32,401 nt of DNA from an uncultured Prevotellaceae bacterium (GCA_900315095.1 OMXS01000029.1:1-32401); one strand, 5' to 3'. Counted from the first letter of the stretch, positions 1 to 7,729 are shown. Numbers and translations: made by a program. The notes: generated by a model from the letters alone, not told the origin.

Positions 1-162
1 TCCAATGCTTTTTCCTATACTTGGCGCACATGTCAGTGGTTCTGAATTTCAGTACCCTGACCTCACTTGGAAGGAGTTGTGTGGCCAAATGGCTAATCTC
101 GTTGCAGAAAGTGGGGGTAACAAGGGCCAATTGTCACACCTTACGATTGGATTAATTGGACT

Positions 163-266
163 ATTTCACGATTTCACAATTTCACAATTTTACAATTTCA
201 CGATTTCACGATTTCACGATTTTACGATTTTACGATTTCACGATTTCACGATTTCACGATTTCACG
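163..266. repeat. Octamer tandem repeat, 13 copies of ATTTCACG
   Basis: Thirteen back-to-back 8-nt units read from 163 to 266. The consensus is ATTTCACG, with variants ATTTCACA, ATTTTACA and ATTTTACG. There are no spacers. The unit length is not a multiple of three, so copy-number change would shift any reading frame that passes through. Confidence 0.9.
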
Positions 267-270
267 ATGA

Positions 271-326
271 ATTAAGCATTAAGCATTACGCATTAAGCAT
301 TACGCATTACGCATTAAGCATTAAGC
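271..326. repeat. Heptamer tandem repeat, 8 copies of ATTA(A/C)GC
   Basis: Eight consecutive 7-nt units, ATTAAGC or ATTACGC, start four bases after the octamer array. The same heptamer family recurs downstream of the HtrA gene at 2167-2201, so this is a dispersed class of intergenic repeat in this genome. Between 327 and 512 I see only AT-rich sequence with no gene. Confidence 0.9.
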
Positions 327-512
327 AAGCGGGTACAAGGTAGGTGTTTCTTAACATTTGTCTCTTTTTGTTTTAACATTCTGAACTCTTTTTTGCTTTT
401 TCATTTTTTCAATATTGACGTTTTGATAGCAAAATGCCGTTAAACCTGAGTTTTTATTGTTAAAAGAGGACAAAAGTTGAGACAAAATGGCATATGACAC
501 GGTTTTTGCATA

Positions 513-520
513 TATATTTG
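513..520 (+). promoter_or_regulatory. Candidate -7 box (TATATTTG) of the HtrA gene
   Basis: TATATTTG matches the Bacteroidetes -7 consensus TAnnTTTG and would start transcription near 527, about 30 nt before the ATG at 558. No good TTTG lies 19-21 nt upstream, so only the -7 element supports this. Confidence 0.4.
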
Positions 521-557
521 CAACGACATAATTGGTAATTTCTAAATTTATATAAAA

Positions 558-2036
558 ATGAAAATGACAATGAAAAAGTTTCAAAACATCCTTCTCTACA
601 CAGGTGTAGTAGTTGCTTTGGCATTTTCTGCCGGAGCATTTATCAAGGCAAACGCTGCCTCCACATCTTCACAATCGGCACCGGTGGCCGGTCAGCCCGT
701 TGACCTCACTTATGCTGCTGAAAAGGCACTCCCTGCCGTGGTGCATATAAAGTATCTGCAGAACAGCAAGGTGCAGGAGGTGGAAGTGGACTCTAATCCT
801 TTTGGCGACTTCTTCGACCCGTTCGGATTCTTCGGCAATCCAGGTCAGGGTGGCAAGCAGCGCCGTCAGGTGCAGACACCTAAGAGGGAGGCGAGCGGCT
901 CAGGTGTCATCATCTCTGCCGACGGATATATCGTCACAAACAATCACGTCGTGAACGGTGCTGACGAATTGACAGTTACCCTTAATGACAACCGCGAGTT
1001 CTCGGCACGTATCATTGGTACGGACGAGACTACCGACCTGGCGCTGATTAAGGTTGACGGCAAGAACCTGCCCACGCTGCCCATCGGCGATTCTGACAAG
1101 CTGAAAGTGGGGGAGTGGGTGCTCGCTGTGGGCAACCCGTTCAACCTGAACTCTACGGTTACGGCTGGTATCGTGAGTGCTAAGGCTCGTTCGCTGGGCG
1201 CTAACGGCGTGGAGAGCTTCATACAGACGGATGCTGCCATCAACGCAGGAAACTCTGGTGGCGCGCTCGTGAACACTAGTGGCGAGCTGGTGGGCATCAA
1301 CGCTATGCTCTATTCTCAGACGGGCAGCTACAGCGGCTACGGCTTCGCTATCCCTACCACTATTATGAATAAGGTGGTTGACGACCTGAAGAAATACGGT
1401 ACTGTACAGCGCGCCGTTATCGGCATCCGCGGTCAGGACGCTCACAACTATATCGACGCCCAGAAGGCTCAGGGCAAGGAGGTTGACCTCGGCACCAACG
1501 AGGGTATCTATATCGCTGAGGTTGACGAGGACGGCGCCGGTGCTGCCGCAGGTCTCGAGAAGGGTGACGTCATTACCAATATCGACGGCAAGAAGGTTAC
1601 CAAGATGGCTGAGCTGCAGGAGTATCTCGCTAACAAACGCCCGGGCGACAAGGTTCAGATTACTTATCTGCACAAGAAGAGCAAGAAGACTGCTACGGTC
1701 ACTCTGAAGAACACTCAGGGCAACACCAAGATAATGAAGGAGGGCGACATGGATGTTCTGGGTGCTAACTTCCGCGAGGTTAACGATCAGGAGAAGCGCC
1801 AGCTGGAGATTAACTACGGTCTTAAGGTGACCAACGTTACTGGCGGTGCCATGAAGGGACGCATCAACAAGGGATTCATCATCCTCAACGTGAACAACAA
1901 GCCGATGAAGTCGGTTAGCGACCTTCAGGCTGTTGTTAAGGAGGCAAGCCAGAGCAAGGACCAGGTGCTCTATATCAAGGGTATCCAGCCTTCAGGAAAG
2001 ATTGACTACGTGGCTGTTCCTCTGGGAGACGAGTAA
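558..2036 (+). CDS. HtrA/DegQ-family periplasmic serine protease
   Basis: A 492-residue envelope protease and chaperone of the DegP/DegQ/HtrA family, which degrades misfolded periplasmic proteins. An N-terminal hydrophobic segment (about residues 9-28) is a signal peptide or anchor. The trypsin-like domain has the full triad: His130 in TNNHVV, Asp160 in TTDLALI, and Ser233 in GNSGGAL. Two PDZ domains follow at about 285-385 (carboxylate loop near GIYIAEV) and 396-475. A Phe/Gly-rich stretch at 81-99 resembles the flexible LA loop. Length matches the family. ATG codons at 558, 564 and 570 are all possible starts; the third gives MKKFQNILL, an equally natural signal peptide. The gene stands alone, with a candidate promoter upstream and a strong terminator about 70 nt downstream. 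Confidence 0.93.
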   Translation: MKMTMKKFQNILLYTGVVVALAFSAGAFIKANAASTSSQSAPVAGQPVDLTYAAEKALPAVVHIKYLQNSKVQEVEVDSNPFGDFFDPFGFFGNPGQGGKQRRQVQTPKREASGSGVIISADGYIVTNNHVVNGADELTVTLNDNREFSARIIGTDETTDLALIKVDGKNLPTLPIGDSDKLKVGEWVLAVGNPFNLNSTVTAGIVSAKARSLGANGVESFIQTDAAINAGNSGGALVNTSGELVGINAMLYSQTGSYSGYGFAIPTTIMNKVVDDLKKYGTVQRAVIGIRGQDAHNYIDAQKAQGKEVDLGTNEGIYIAEVDEDGAGAAAGLEKGDVITNIDGKKVTKMAELQEYLANKRPGDKVQITYLHKKSKKTATVTLKNTQGNTKIMKEGDMDVLGANFREVNDQEKRQLEINYGLKVTNVTGGAMKGRINKGFIILNVNNKPMKSVSDLQAVVKEASQSKDQVLYIKGIQPSGKIDYVAVPLGDE

Positions 2037-2057
2037 CCCCCCCACCATCTCCCCCAA

Positions 2058-2094
2058 AGCCTCTCCCCCGACCCCTCCCCCGTAGGGAGGGGAG
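2058..2094. repeat. Left copy of a 37-nt inverted repeat
   Basis: The C-rich stretch starting AGCCTCTCCCCC and ending GTAGGGAGGGGAG is repeated in inverse orientation at 2517-2553 with two mismatches. Its second half (CCCCTCCC..GGGAGGGG) also folds on itself. Confidence 0.85.
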
Positions 2095-2105
2095 GTGGAA
2101 ATCAC

Positions 2106-2140
2106 AAAAAATGCCTCTTCCTTTTGGGAGAGGTATTTTT
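2106..2140 (+). terminator. Rho-independent terminator after the HtrA gene
   Basis: A 10-bp stem (2112-2121 with 2126-2135, two G-T wobbles) closes a TTTT loop and is followed by TTTTT at 2136-2140. An A-run at 2106-2111 on the other side extends the stem, so it may also stop transcription on the minus strand. Confidence 0.8.
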
Positions 2141-2166
2141 GTTCCTTATCCGCTCGAGAGGGTCGC

Positions 2167-2201
2167 ATTACGCATTATGCATTATGAATTATGCATTATG
2201 A
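2167..2201. repeat. Heptamer tandem repeat, 5 copies of ATTA(C/T)G(C/A)
   Basis: Five 7-nt units (ATTACGC, ATTATGC, ATTATGA, ATTATGC, ATTATGA) belong to the same heptamer family as the array at 271-326. Confidence 0.8.
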
Positions 2202-2341
2202 ATTGTATCCCCTCCTGACCTCCCCCCGCTCGGCTTCGCCGCTTGCCAGAGCAAGAACTAGGGGGCGGAAATGTAACACAATAAGTGGCTGCATGTCTTA
2301 TGGCGTGTGGCCATTTTTTTATGAGAAACCCTCATTTTTGG

Positions 2342-2380
2342 CACGGATTTCACGGATTTAACACAGATTTAACACGGTTT
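2342..2380. repeat. Degenerate tandem repeat of CACGGATTT(AA)
   Basis: Three to four imperfect units related to ACACGGATTTA lie in the gene-free stretch between the HtrA gene and the next minus-strand gene. No coding potential is seen. Confidence 0.6.
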
Positions 2381-2404
2381 TTGCGTTGTGATGGTTAAAA
2401 ACGT

Positions 2405-2485
2405 GTAGGGGCGTACCCCTGTGTGCGCCCGTAATAACACCAACATGAGGCATCCATTCGGGCGCACACGGGGGAGCGCCCCTAC
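2405..2485. repeat. Inverted pair of a 26-nt palindromic (REP-like) element
   Basis: One copy at 2405-2430 (GTAGGGGCGTAC..GTGCGCCC) faces an inverted copy at 2460-2485 (GGGCGCACACGG..GCCCCTAC) across a 29-nt spacer. Each copy is itself partly palindromic (GTAGGGGCG against CGCCCCTAC). The same element occurs as dimers at 3189-3252 and 4792-4856. Confidence 0.85.
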
Positions 2486-2516
2486 AATTAAGATGATATT
2501 AGTCCGTGTTTTTCTA

Positions 2517-2553
2517 CTCCCCTCCCTACGGGGGAGGGGCTGGGGGAGAGGCT
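2517..2553. repeat. Right copy of the 37-nt inverted repeat
   Basis: Inverse of 2058-2094 with two mismatches. Together the pair brackets about 420 nt of non-coding sequence. The stretch 2037-2621 holds only this pair, the terminators, the heptamer and palindromic repeats and degenerate tandem repeats; no gene was seen. Confidence 0.85.
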
Positions 2554-2555
2554 AC

Positions 2556-2591
2556 AAAAAAAATCCGCAACACCTATTGTGGTATTGCGGA
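2556..2591 (-). terminator. Terminator for the minus-strand gene at 2622-3089
   Basis: An 11-bp stem with one mismatch (2564-2574 with 2581-2591, 6-nt loop) is followed on the minus strand by eight T's (A-run 2556-2563). It lies about 30 nt past the stop codon at 2622. Confidence 0.8.
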
Positions 2592-2621
2592 CGGATAGTT
2601 GGTTTTGCCTAAATATTAACT

Positions 2622-3089
2622 TTATTTCTTGTACTTTGTGCGAGCTGCCTCGAGAGCCTTCACCCAGTCGGTATTGAGGTTGAACTGAGTGATGTAGTTC
2701 TCGTTATAGTATGCCTCGGTAAGAGTGGTGTCGTTGTCATCATAACGAGGGTTGTCGATGCAATACTGCTTGAAGTCCTGCATTATCTTTTTCTGCTGAC
2801 TCTTCTTTGCCTTCTCGTAGTTAGAGAGGTACAGGTCGAGAAACTCGTACAGGGCAAGAGCCTGGTCGTCGAGTTCCACTTTCTTATCGGGCATCTGCTC
2901 GAGGGTGCGCTGAGCGGTATAGCACAACTCGTCGTACTTGAATGTGGCAATCTTGCGGAGGTCGACAGGCTTTGTCTCGTCCTCTGCTGTCTCGCGTGCC
3001 ATGTTAAGGGCTGCCTGGTAAACTTCTTGTGCGTTAGCACCGATAAACGCTGCGCATGTGAGCGCCATTGCGATAAATAATCTTTTCAT
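2622..3089 (-). CDS. Small secreted protein of unknown function
   Basis: A 155-residue protein with a clear signal peptide, MKRLFIAMALTCAAFIGANA, followed by Q-E, a cleavage context common in Bacteroidetes. The mature part is about 135 residues, predicted mostly helical and rich in Lys, Glu and Asp, with Tyr-rich segments (AYYNENY near the C-terminus). No catalytic motif or metal site is visible. Length, signal peptide, own terminator and an A+T-rich upstream region support a real monocistronic gene. I do not recognise the family; a periplasmic or outer-membrane-associated location is inferred from the signal peptide only. Confidence 0.75.
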   Translation of the reverse strand: MKRLFIAMALTCAAFIGANAQEVYQAALNMARETAEDETKPVDLRKIATFKYDELCYTAQRTLEQMPDKKVELDDQALALYEFLDLYLSNYEKAKKSQQKKIMQDFKQYCIDNPRYDDNDTTLTEAYYNENYITQFNLNTDWVKALEAARTKYKK

Positions 3090-3188
3090 GTTATAAAAAT
3101 AAAGTTTATTTCTTGTTTAACGTTATATTTCCGATATTGTTTAATATTCGCTATCTTAATTAATCTTTTTTAACTGCCTGCTTTGAAC

Positions 3189-3252
3189 GGGCGCACACGG
3201 ATGTTGCCCCTACATTGTTCTACATCGGGCGCACACGGGGGAACGCCCCTAC
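3189..3252. repeat. Tandem dimer of the palindromic repeat, downstream of the ABC gene
   Basis: Two direct copies (3189-3213 and 3227-3252) of GGGCGCACACGG..GCCCCTAC are separated by ATTGTTCTACATC and followed by AAATTAAC. The same dimer with nearly the same spacer lies at 4792-4856, on the other side of the ABC ATPase gene. Confidence 0.88.
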
Positions 3253-3257
3253 AAATT

Positions 3258-3285
3258 AACAGCCAACAGCCAATAGCCAACAGCC
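3258..3285. repeat. Heptamer tandem repeat, 4 copies of AACAGCC
   Basis: Four 7-nt units (AACAGCC, AACAGCC, AATAGCC, AACAGCC) end a few bases before the stop codon of the minus-strand ABC gene at 3291. Confidence 0.85.
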
Positions 3286-3290
3286 ATCAC

Positions 3291-4781
3291 CTAACTTCTC
3301 GCCTTCTGCAGCATTATGTGGTTGTCGATGCACGAGGGCAGTTCCTCCTGGTAGTGGGATACCATTATCATCGTCTTGTCCTTGCGCTTGACGAATGTGT
3401 TTATGATGTCCTTGACCAGTTTGCGGTTGGCGTCGTCAAGTCCGTGTAGCGGCTCGTCGAGAATCAGCAGGTCGGGGTCTTTCACGAAGGCGCGTGCCAG
3501 CAGCACGAGGCGTTGCTCGCCCGAAGAGAGTTTCAGGAATGTGCGCTCCTCCATATCCTCCAGTCCGAAGATGTTCATCCAGAAGCGGCACTTCTCGTAG
3601 TCCTTTTCATCGGGCTTCGCGTAGAGTCCTATAGAGTCCATCAGTCCGCTTGCCACTATCCTTATTGCGGGCAGGTCTTTGTTGTATGCCCTGTGCATCT
3701 CAGGAGACACATATCCTATGTGCTTCTTTATATCCCAGATGCTCTCTCCTGTGCCTCTTTCCTTGCCGAAGAGCGTGATGTCGCACGCGTAACTCTGAGG
3801 ATTGTCGGCGCAGACGAGCGACAGCAGGGTGCTTTTCCCAGCTCCGTTCTCGCCGCTCAGAGCCCATTTCTCGCCCTTGCGGACGGTCCAGTTGAGTGTG
3901 TCGAGAATGACGTGGCTGCCGTATCTTATGCTCACCTCGTTCATCTTTACCACCTCATCGCACTTCTCGGCATAGTCGCCGTTGTATTCAAGGTTCAGGA
4001 TGAGTTCCTTCTTCTCGTCGCTCAGTCCCTCGATGGCCATTGAACTGCGCTTGGCGCGGTATTCGTCGAGTGTCATCTTACGGCCCACCTTCATGTTGTT
4101 CACCTCCACCACATGCGTGATATAGTCGGGGATGTCGTTTGTCTTTGACAGGACGAGAATGGTCTGCAGTCTCAGTTCGCTCGTTATCGTCTCGAGCAGT
4201 TGTCTCAGTTGCTCGCGGGTGCCTGCGTCAAGGCCTATGAACGGATTGTCCATTATCAGCACTTTGGGCTCTGCCATAAGCGTCTTCACGAGTTGCAGTT
4301 TCCTCATCTCGCCGCTCGAAAGCATCAGCAGCAGCTTGCCCTGAAGTGCGTCGATGCCAAACAACCGGTATATCTTCTCCCTGAACTCGCGCCTCTGCTG
4401 AGTGTCGGCACCACAAAGGTTGTATGCCTCGTCGAGGGCGTCGCTCACGCGTGGGGCGTCATCAGAAATCTCCATCTGGTTCCAGCGTTGCTGCAGGAAG
4501 TACGTGCGGTCGTTCTCGGCGCCGTAAGAGTCGCGGAAAGTGATATATTTTATGTTGTCGCTATTCAACTCATGACGGTTTGGCGAGAAGTCATATTCCA
4601 CGCCGTTCCCGATGAGCGGATGGCGCGATGTCACGATGTCTATGAACATCGATTTCCCCGCCCCGTTAGGTCCCACGACAGCCACCTGCTCGCCCTCGAG
4701 GAGGGTGAAGTTGACAGGTTCCGCCATGTTCCACGCCGGATTGCGCGTTATGCCGTTTACAATATTTATTACCTTCTTCAT
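3291..4781 (-). CDS. Tandem ABC ATPase without membrane domain (ModF/PhrA-like)
   Basis: 496 residues with two ATP-binding cassettes and no membrane segments, the architecture of E. coli ModF/PhrA. NBD2 is canonical: Walker A GENGAGKS 310-317, signature LSSGE 418-422, Walker B LLILDE 438-443 with Glu443, and H-loop His476. NBD1 has Walker A GPNGAGKS 37-44 and signature LSSGE 154-158, but Walker B reads LIMDN (Asn179 replaces the catalytic Glu) and the H-loop residue is Lys213. One site is therefore probably hydrolytically weak. Substrate and partners are unknown; a role in transport is not implied because no permease is encoded nearby. A palindromic repeat ends only 10 nt upstream of the ATG, in the 5' leader. 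Distal member of a minus-strand series below ruvC. Confidence 0.85.
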   Translation of the reverse strand: MKKVINIVNGITRNPAWNMAEPVNFTLLEGEQVAVVGPNGAGKSMFIDIVTSRHPLIGNGVEYDFSPNRHELNSDNIKYITFRDSYGAENDRTYFLQQRWNQMEISDDAPRVSDALDEAYNLCGADTQQRREFREKIYRLFGIDALQGKLLLMLSSGEMRKLQLVKTLMAEPKVLIMDNPFIGLDAGTREQLRQLLETITSELRLQTILVLSKTNDIPDYITHVVEVNNMKVGRKMTLDEYRAKRSSMAIEGLSDEKKELILNLEYNGDYAEKCDEVVKMNEVSIRYGSHVILDTLNWTVRKGEKWALSGENGAGKSTLLSLVCADNPQSYACDITLFGKERGTGESIWDIKKHIGYVSPEMHRAYNKDLPAIRIVASGLMDSIGLYAKPDEKDYEKCRFWMNIFGLEDMEERTFLKLSSGEQRLVLLARAFVKDPDLLILDEPLHGLDDANRKLVKDIINTFVKRKDKTMIMVSHYQEELPSCIDNHIMLQKARS

Positions 4782-4791
4782 CTATTTTTGC

Positions 4792-4856
4792 GGGCGCACA
4801 CGGGGGTACGCCCCTACATCGTTCTATATCGGGCGCACACGGAGGTACGCCCCTAC
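4792..4856. repeat. Tandem dimer of the palindromic repeat, upstream of the ABC gene
   Basis: Copies at 4792-4817 and 4831-4856 are separated by ATCGTTCTATATC and followed by AAATTAAC, matching the dimer at 3189-3252 in the same orientation. It fills most of the 137-nt gap between ruvC and the ABC gene and would put a stable hairpin just before the ABC start codon. Confidence 0.88.
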
Positions 4857-4918
4857 AAATTAACTCCTCGCTCGACCCGAAGGGGCGCTTTTACCAAGCG
4901 GAGCGACTAAAAGAACTC

Positions 4919-5476
4919 CTAACTCTTCACTCTTCCCTGGTTCTTATTTGCGAAATCCTTCCAGCTGCTATAGTGCTTGGCATCCGTTTCAGGCCGCGAC
5001 ATCTGCATGAAATGGCAGTATGCGGCGGCGAGGGCGTCGGTAGCGTCCATGAATTTCGGCATCTCCTCCTTGTCGAGTTTCAGCAGTTTCTGAAGCATTC
5101 CCGCCACCTGTTCCTTCGAGGCGTTTCCGTTTCCTGTCAGCGCCAGTTTTATCTTCATCGGGGCGTATTCATGGATTGGCACGCTATGATGTATCGCGGC
5201 GGCGATGGCCACTCCCTGCGCACGTCCAAGTTTCAGCATCGACTGCACGTTCTTTCCGAAGAAGGGAGCCTCGATGGCCATCTCGTCGGGCAGGAACTCG
5301 TCTATGATGCCTGTGACGCGCTCGAAAATCTTTCCCAGTCGGAGATACGGGTCACTCTCCTTGCGCATGTCTATGACTCCCATAGCAACCATCTGGGCGG
5401 TTCTGTTCTCCACCTTGATGATGCCATAACCCATTACGTTCGTTCCCGGGTCGATGCCAAGAATCACCTTCTCCAT
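4919..5476 (-). CDS. ruvC: Holliday junction resolvase RuvC
   Basis: A 185-residue endonuclease that cuts four-way recombination intermediates together with RuvAB. The start [20 protein letters not shown] is the hallmark RuvC N-terminus. The acidic catalytic residues are in place: Asp9 (GIDPGT), Glu69 (MAIEAPF), and Asp144/Asp147 (FMDATDALA). Length fits bacterial RuvC. The ATG at 5476 directly follows the stop codon of the MBL-fold gene (TAA-ATG, no gap), indicating translational coupling and leaving no doubt about the start. The C-terminal ~25 residues beyond the catalytic core are polar and basic. Confidence 0.96.
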   Translation of the reverse strand: MEKVILGIDPGTNVMGYGIIKVENRTAQMVAMGVIDMRKESDPYLRLGKIFERVTGIIDEFLPDEMAIEAPFFGKNVQSMLKLGRAQGVAIAAAIHHSVPIHEYAPMKIKLALTGNGNASKEQVAGMLQKLLKLDKEEMPKFMDATDALAAAYCHFMQMSRPETDAKHYSSWKDFANKNQGRVKS

Positions 5477-6121
5477 TTATTTCAGATAAGGATTCATGGC
5501 CAGTTCGTTGCCGATGGTGGTCTTTCCGCCGTGTCCGCTGTAAATAACGGTATCGGCAGGCAACTTGGCAATCACGTTCATCAGGCTGTTCCTCATATCT
5601 GTGAACGAGCCGCCTTCGAAGTCGGTTCTTCCTATGCTCATCTGGAAGAGGGTGTCGCCTGTGAATGCCACCTTCTCCTGTTCGCAATAGAATGTCACGC
5701 TTCCCGGGGTGTGTCCTGGTGTCTCAAGAATGGTGAACTCGTGGCTGCCGAATGCTATAACATCGTCCTTGGTGAGATATTTCCCCACGGGAGGCACCTC
5801 GCGCTCGTACTCGATGCCGAGGAAAGCCATTGACTGCTGTGACAAAGCGCTCATCAGGAACTCGTCCTTGCCGCTCACCTCCGCCTTAAGCCCGTACTGC
5901 TCGTATGCGAAATCGTTGCCCATGCAATGGTCGAAATGTCCGTGGGTGCAGATGAGTTTCACGGGCGTCAGTCCGTTGGTCATGATATACTCGGCCACTT
6001 CCAGGCGTTCTTGGTCGTAGTATGCGCCACAATCGATTATAACACATTCGCCCGTCTCGTCACTTACGATATAAGTGTTCTCTTGAAACGGGTTGCAAAC
6101 ATATTTCTGAATGTTCAGCAT
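5477..6121 (-). CDS. MBL-fold metallohydrolase (glyoxalase II-like)
   Basis: 214 residues of the metallo-beta-lactamase superfamily, close in pattern to hydroxyacylglutathione-hydrolase-like proteins. The metal-binding motif THGHFDH gives His60, His62, Asp64 and His65. The remaining ligands are His137 in GHTPGS, Asp156 in FTGDTLF, and His197 in YSGHGGK. No signal peptide, so cytosolic. The natural substrate is not evident; a thioester hydrolase role is the usual guess for this subgroup and is inference. Immediately upstream of ruvC with no intergenic base. Confidence 0.9.
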   Translation of the reverse strand: MLNIQKYVCNPFQENTYIVSDETGECVIIDCGAYYDQERLEVAEYIMTNGLTPVKLICTHGHFDHCMGNDFAYEQYGLKAEVSGKDEFLMSALSQQSMAFLGIEYEREVPPVGKYLTKDDVIAFGSHEFTILETPGHTPGSVTFYCEQEKVAFTGDTLFQMSIGRTDFEGGSFTDMRNSLMNVIAKLPADTVIYSGHGGKTTIGNELAMNPYLK

Positions 6122-6195
6122 AATTGTATATAGTTTTGTTTATTTCTTTAATTAGAAGGTAGAGGTAGAAGGACATCACTATAACCCAACATCCC

Positions 6196-6819
6196 TCACA
6201 CCGGCAGGTAGATAACGTATTTCTCCTTGAACCACTCTTCCGTGAAGAAGTTGCTTATCTCCCATGTATCAATCAGTTTCCTGAACGGTTGTATCTCGCC
6301 CTCGATGTTACCGCCTTTCAGCACTATCACTCCGTTGGGCAAAGGGTTTATCTGTTTGCCTCCGATGTTCTTCCTCACTATCTTCATGAGGTCGGGCAGG
6401 GGCATCACGGCGCGGCTCACCACGAACTGATAATGGCCTTTCTCCTCTTCACCTCTTCGCTGCACTATCTCGACATTCTTCAGTCCTATGGCGTTTGCAA
6501 TCTCCTGCGCCACCCGTATCTTCTTGCCTGTGCCGTCAATCATGGTGAAGTGGCACTTCGGGAAGGCTATTGCAAGCGGTATGCCGGGGAACCCGCCACC
6601 TGTGCCGAAGTCGAGAATGCTTGTGCCTTCCCTGAAGTTAATGGCACGGGCGATGGCAAGCGAGTGTAGCACATGATGCTCGTAGAGCATGTCGATGTCT
6701 TTTCTCGAGATGACGTTTATCTTTGAGTTCCAGTCTCTGTAGAGCGCGTCTAAAGCGGCGAACTGCTCCATCTGCTGCTCGTCGAACTGGCTTCCGAAAT
6801 ATTTCTTTATGAGTTCCAT
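6196..6819 (-). CDS. rsmG: 16S rRNA (guanine-527-N7)-methyltransferase RsmG
   Basis: A 207-residue SAM-dependent methyltransferase that makes m7G527 in 16S rRNA. Diagnostic RsmG features are NVISRKD (35-41) and the SAM-binding loop ILDFGTGGGFPGIPLAI (68-84). A second motif follows with PDLMKIVRK near 140. Length matches the family (~205-240). The start lies 5 nt after the stop of the upstream lipoprotein gene, implying co-transcription, and a 74-nt gap separates it from the MBL-fold gene downstream. Confidence 0.95.
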   Translation of the reverse strand: MELIKKYFGSQFDEQQMEQFAALDALYRDWNSKINVISRKDIDMLYEHHVLHSLAIARAINFREGTSILDFGTGGGFPGIPLAIAFPKCHFTMIDGTGKKIRVAQEIANAIGLKNVEIVQRRGEEEKGHYQFVVSRAVMPLPDLMKIVRKNIGGKQINPLPNGVIVLKGGNIEGEIQPFRKLIDTWEISNFFTEEWFKEKYVIYLPV

Positions 6820-6824
6820 TCTTC

Positions 6825-7661
6825 TTAAATCCTTTCCTTCAGATAAGGGTTGATGTCCGAATAATCTATCTTCACGAGAATTCTGCCGATGTCGTGAGTG
6901 GCTATCTCGTCGGCATTATAAATGAATGTCACGCCGTCAGCCTCAAGCATGAAGTTCTTGGAAGGGTAGGGGTCGATGCCCTTGAATATCGACAGTTCGT
7001 TCAGTTGCTTGATGTCGTCTACGTCACGCTGGCTGCACAACTCTTTCACTATCAGTTCGGCAACGAACTTCTCGGAACCGCCCACCAGCACATCGTCAAG
7101 TGTGAGCACCTTCTTCTTGTCCATATCGATGTTGCGTGCCACCAGCGTCTGCGTCTCGTGAAGCGCGCCGCTGCTGTATGTCGCCTCCGCCATATAAACC
7201 ACGATGCCTTTGCGCCCCTGCTTTATAGAGGTGTTGACATCATACGCGATGTTGTAACTGTCGAAGTTGTTGCGGTCCACCTCATAGAGGCTCCTGTAGT
7301 CGCGCTTGTACTCGTCGGCATATCTGCGCACAAACGAGTCGACGGCCAGCGGAATGTCTTGCATGCCGCCGCCGATGGAGAAATAGTCGGGAGTGATGAT
7401 GCCAGAGCTTATCAGTCTTGAGTTAGCCTCCTTAAGACTGTCTGACTTAGAGTAGATGATGTTCATGTGCAGGGTGCATGTGGGCGAAACGGAGTCGGCG
7501 GTGAGGTTCACCGTGATGTCCTTCTTCGCCGAGTCGGCGTCGAACCTTGCCAAATCGTTGCCTTCCGCGCTGCTTCCAAAGTACTCGCACGACGAAAGGG
7601 CGCCTGCCGTCAGAACCAATAATGTAGCCGCTATTAACGGACGGAATATCTTGCGCATCAT
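6825..7661 (-). CDS. DUF3298-domain lipoprotein (RsiV-like)
   Basis: A 278-residue lipoprotein. I place the start at 7661 (or the adjacent ATG at 7658): AAGGA precedes this ATG pair at good spacing, and the encoded N-terminus is a lipoprotein signal with lipobox ALSSC (Cys25). An upstream in-frame ATG at 7721 would sit at the predicted transcription start. The C-terminal part (VLTLDDVLVGG.. and later LEADGVTFIYNADEIA) shows the DUF3298 pattern, preceded by a DUF4163-like segment, as in RsiV/PdaC-type proteins. Role unknown; RsiV relatives bind lysozyme or act on peptidoglycan in other phyla, but that is not evidence for this one. First gene of the run with rsmG, the MBL-fold gene and ruvC. 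Confidence 0.8.
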   Translation of the reverse strand: MMRKIFRPLIAATLLVLTAGALSSCEYFGSSAEGNDLARFDADSAKKDITVNLTADSVSPTCTLHMNIIYSKSDSLKEANSRLISSGIITPDYFSIGGGMQDIPLAVDSFVRRYADEYKRDYRSLYEVDRNNFDSYNIAYDVNTSIKQGRKGIVVYMAEATYSSGALHETQTLVARNIDMDKKKVLTLDDVLVGGSEKFVAELIVKELCSQRDVDDIKQLNELSIFKGIDPYPSKNFMLEADGVTFIYNADEIATHDIGRILVKIDYSDINPYLKERI

Positions 7662-7729
7662 TTTCCTTATATAACCATAGTTGTTGCTTTCGTGCAGAGA
7701 CATCATGCGATATGGCTGCACTCAGGGTG

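Larger units (their letters stand above)
2..343 (+). other. Possible 3' end of a CDS running off the left edge, ending in repeats
   Basis: This frame is open from the left edge to a stop at about 343. The first ~50 codons (the stretch with LTWKELCGQMANL) could be the tail of a real protein. From residue ~53 on, the translation is only a read-through of an octamer microsatellite and then a heptamer microsatellite, giving FHDFTISR-like octapeptides. A frame one base over is also open for about 50 codons and stops near 157, so the true frame cannot be settled here. I recognise no family, and the region may be wholly non-coding. The first in-frame ATG is at position 5. Confidence 0.2.

Noticed and set aside
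163-326. CRISPR-like array
   Set aside because: Units are 7-8 nt with no spacers and no cas genes nearby; these are microsatellites.
900-1673. 257-codon open frame on the minus strand inside the HtrA gene
   Set aside because: Antisense shadow of a strongly conserved protease; its translation has no recognisable motif and no promoter or RBS.
4973-5833. 286-codon plus-strand open frame across ruvC and the MBL-fold gene
   Set aside because: Runs antisense through two confidently identified genes and has no protein-like features.
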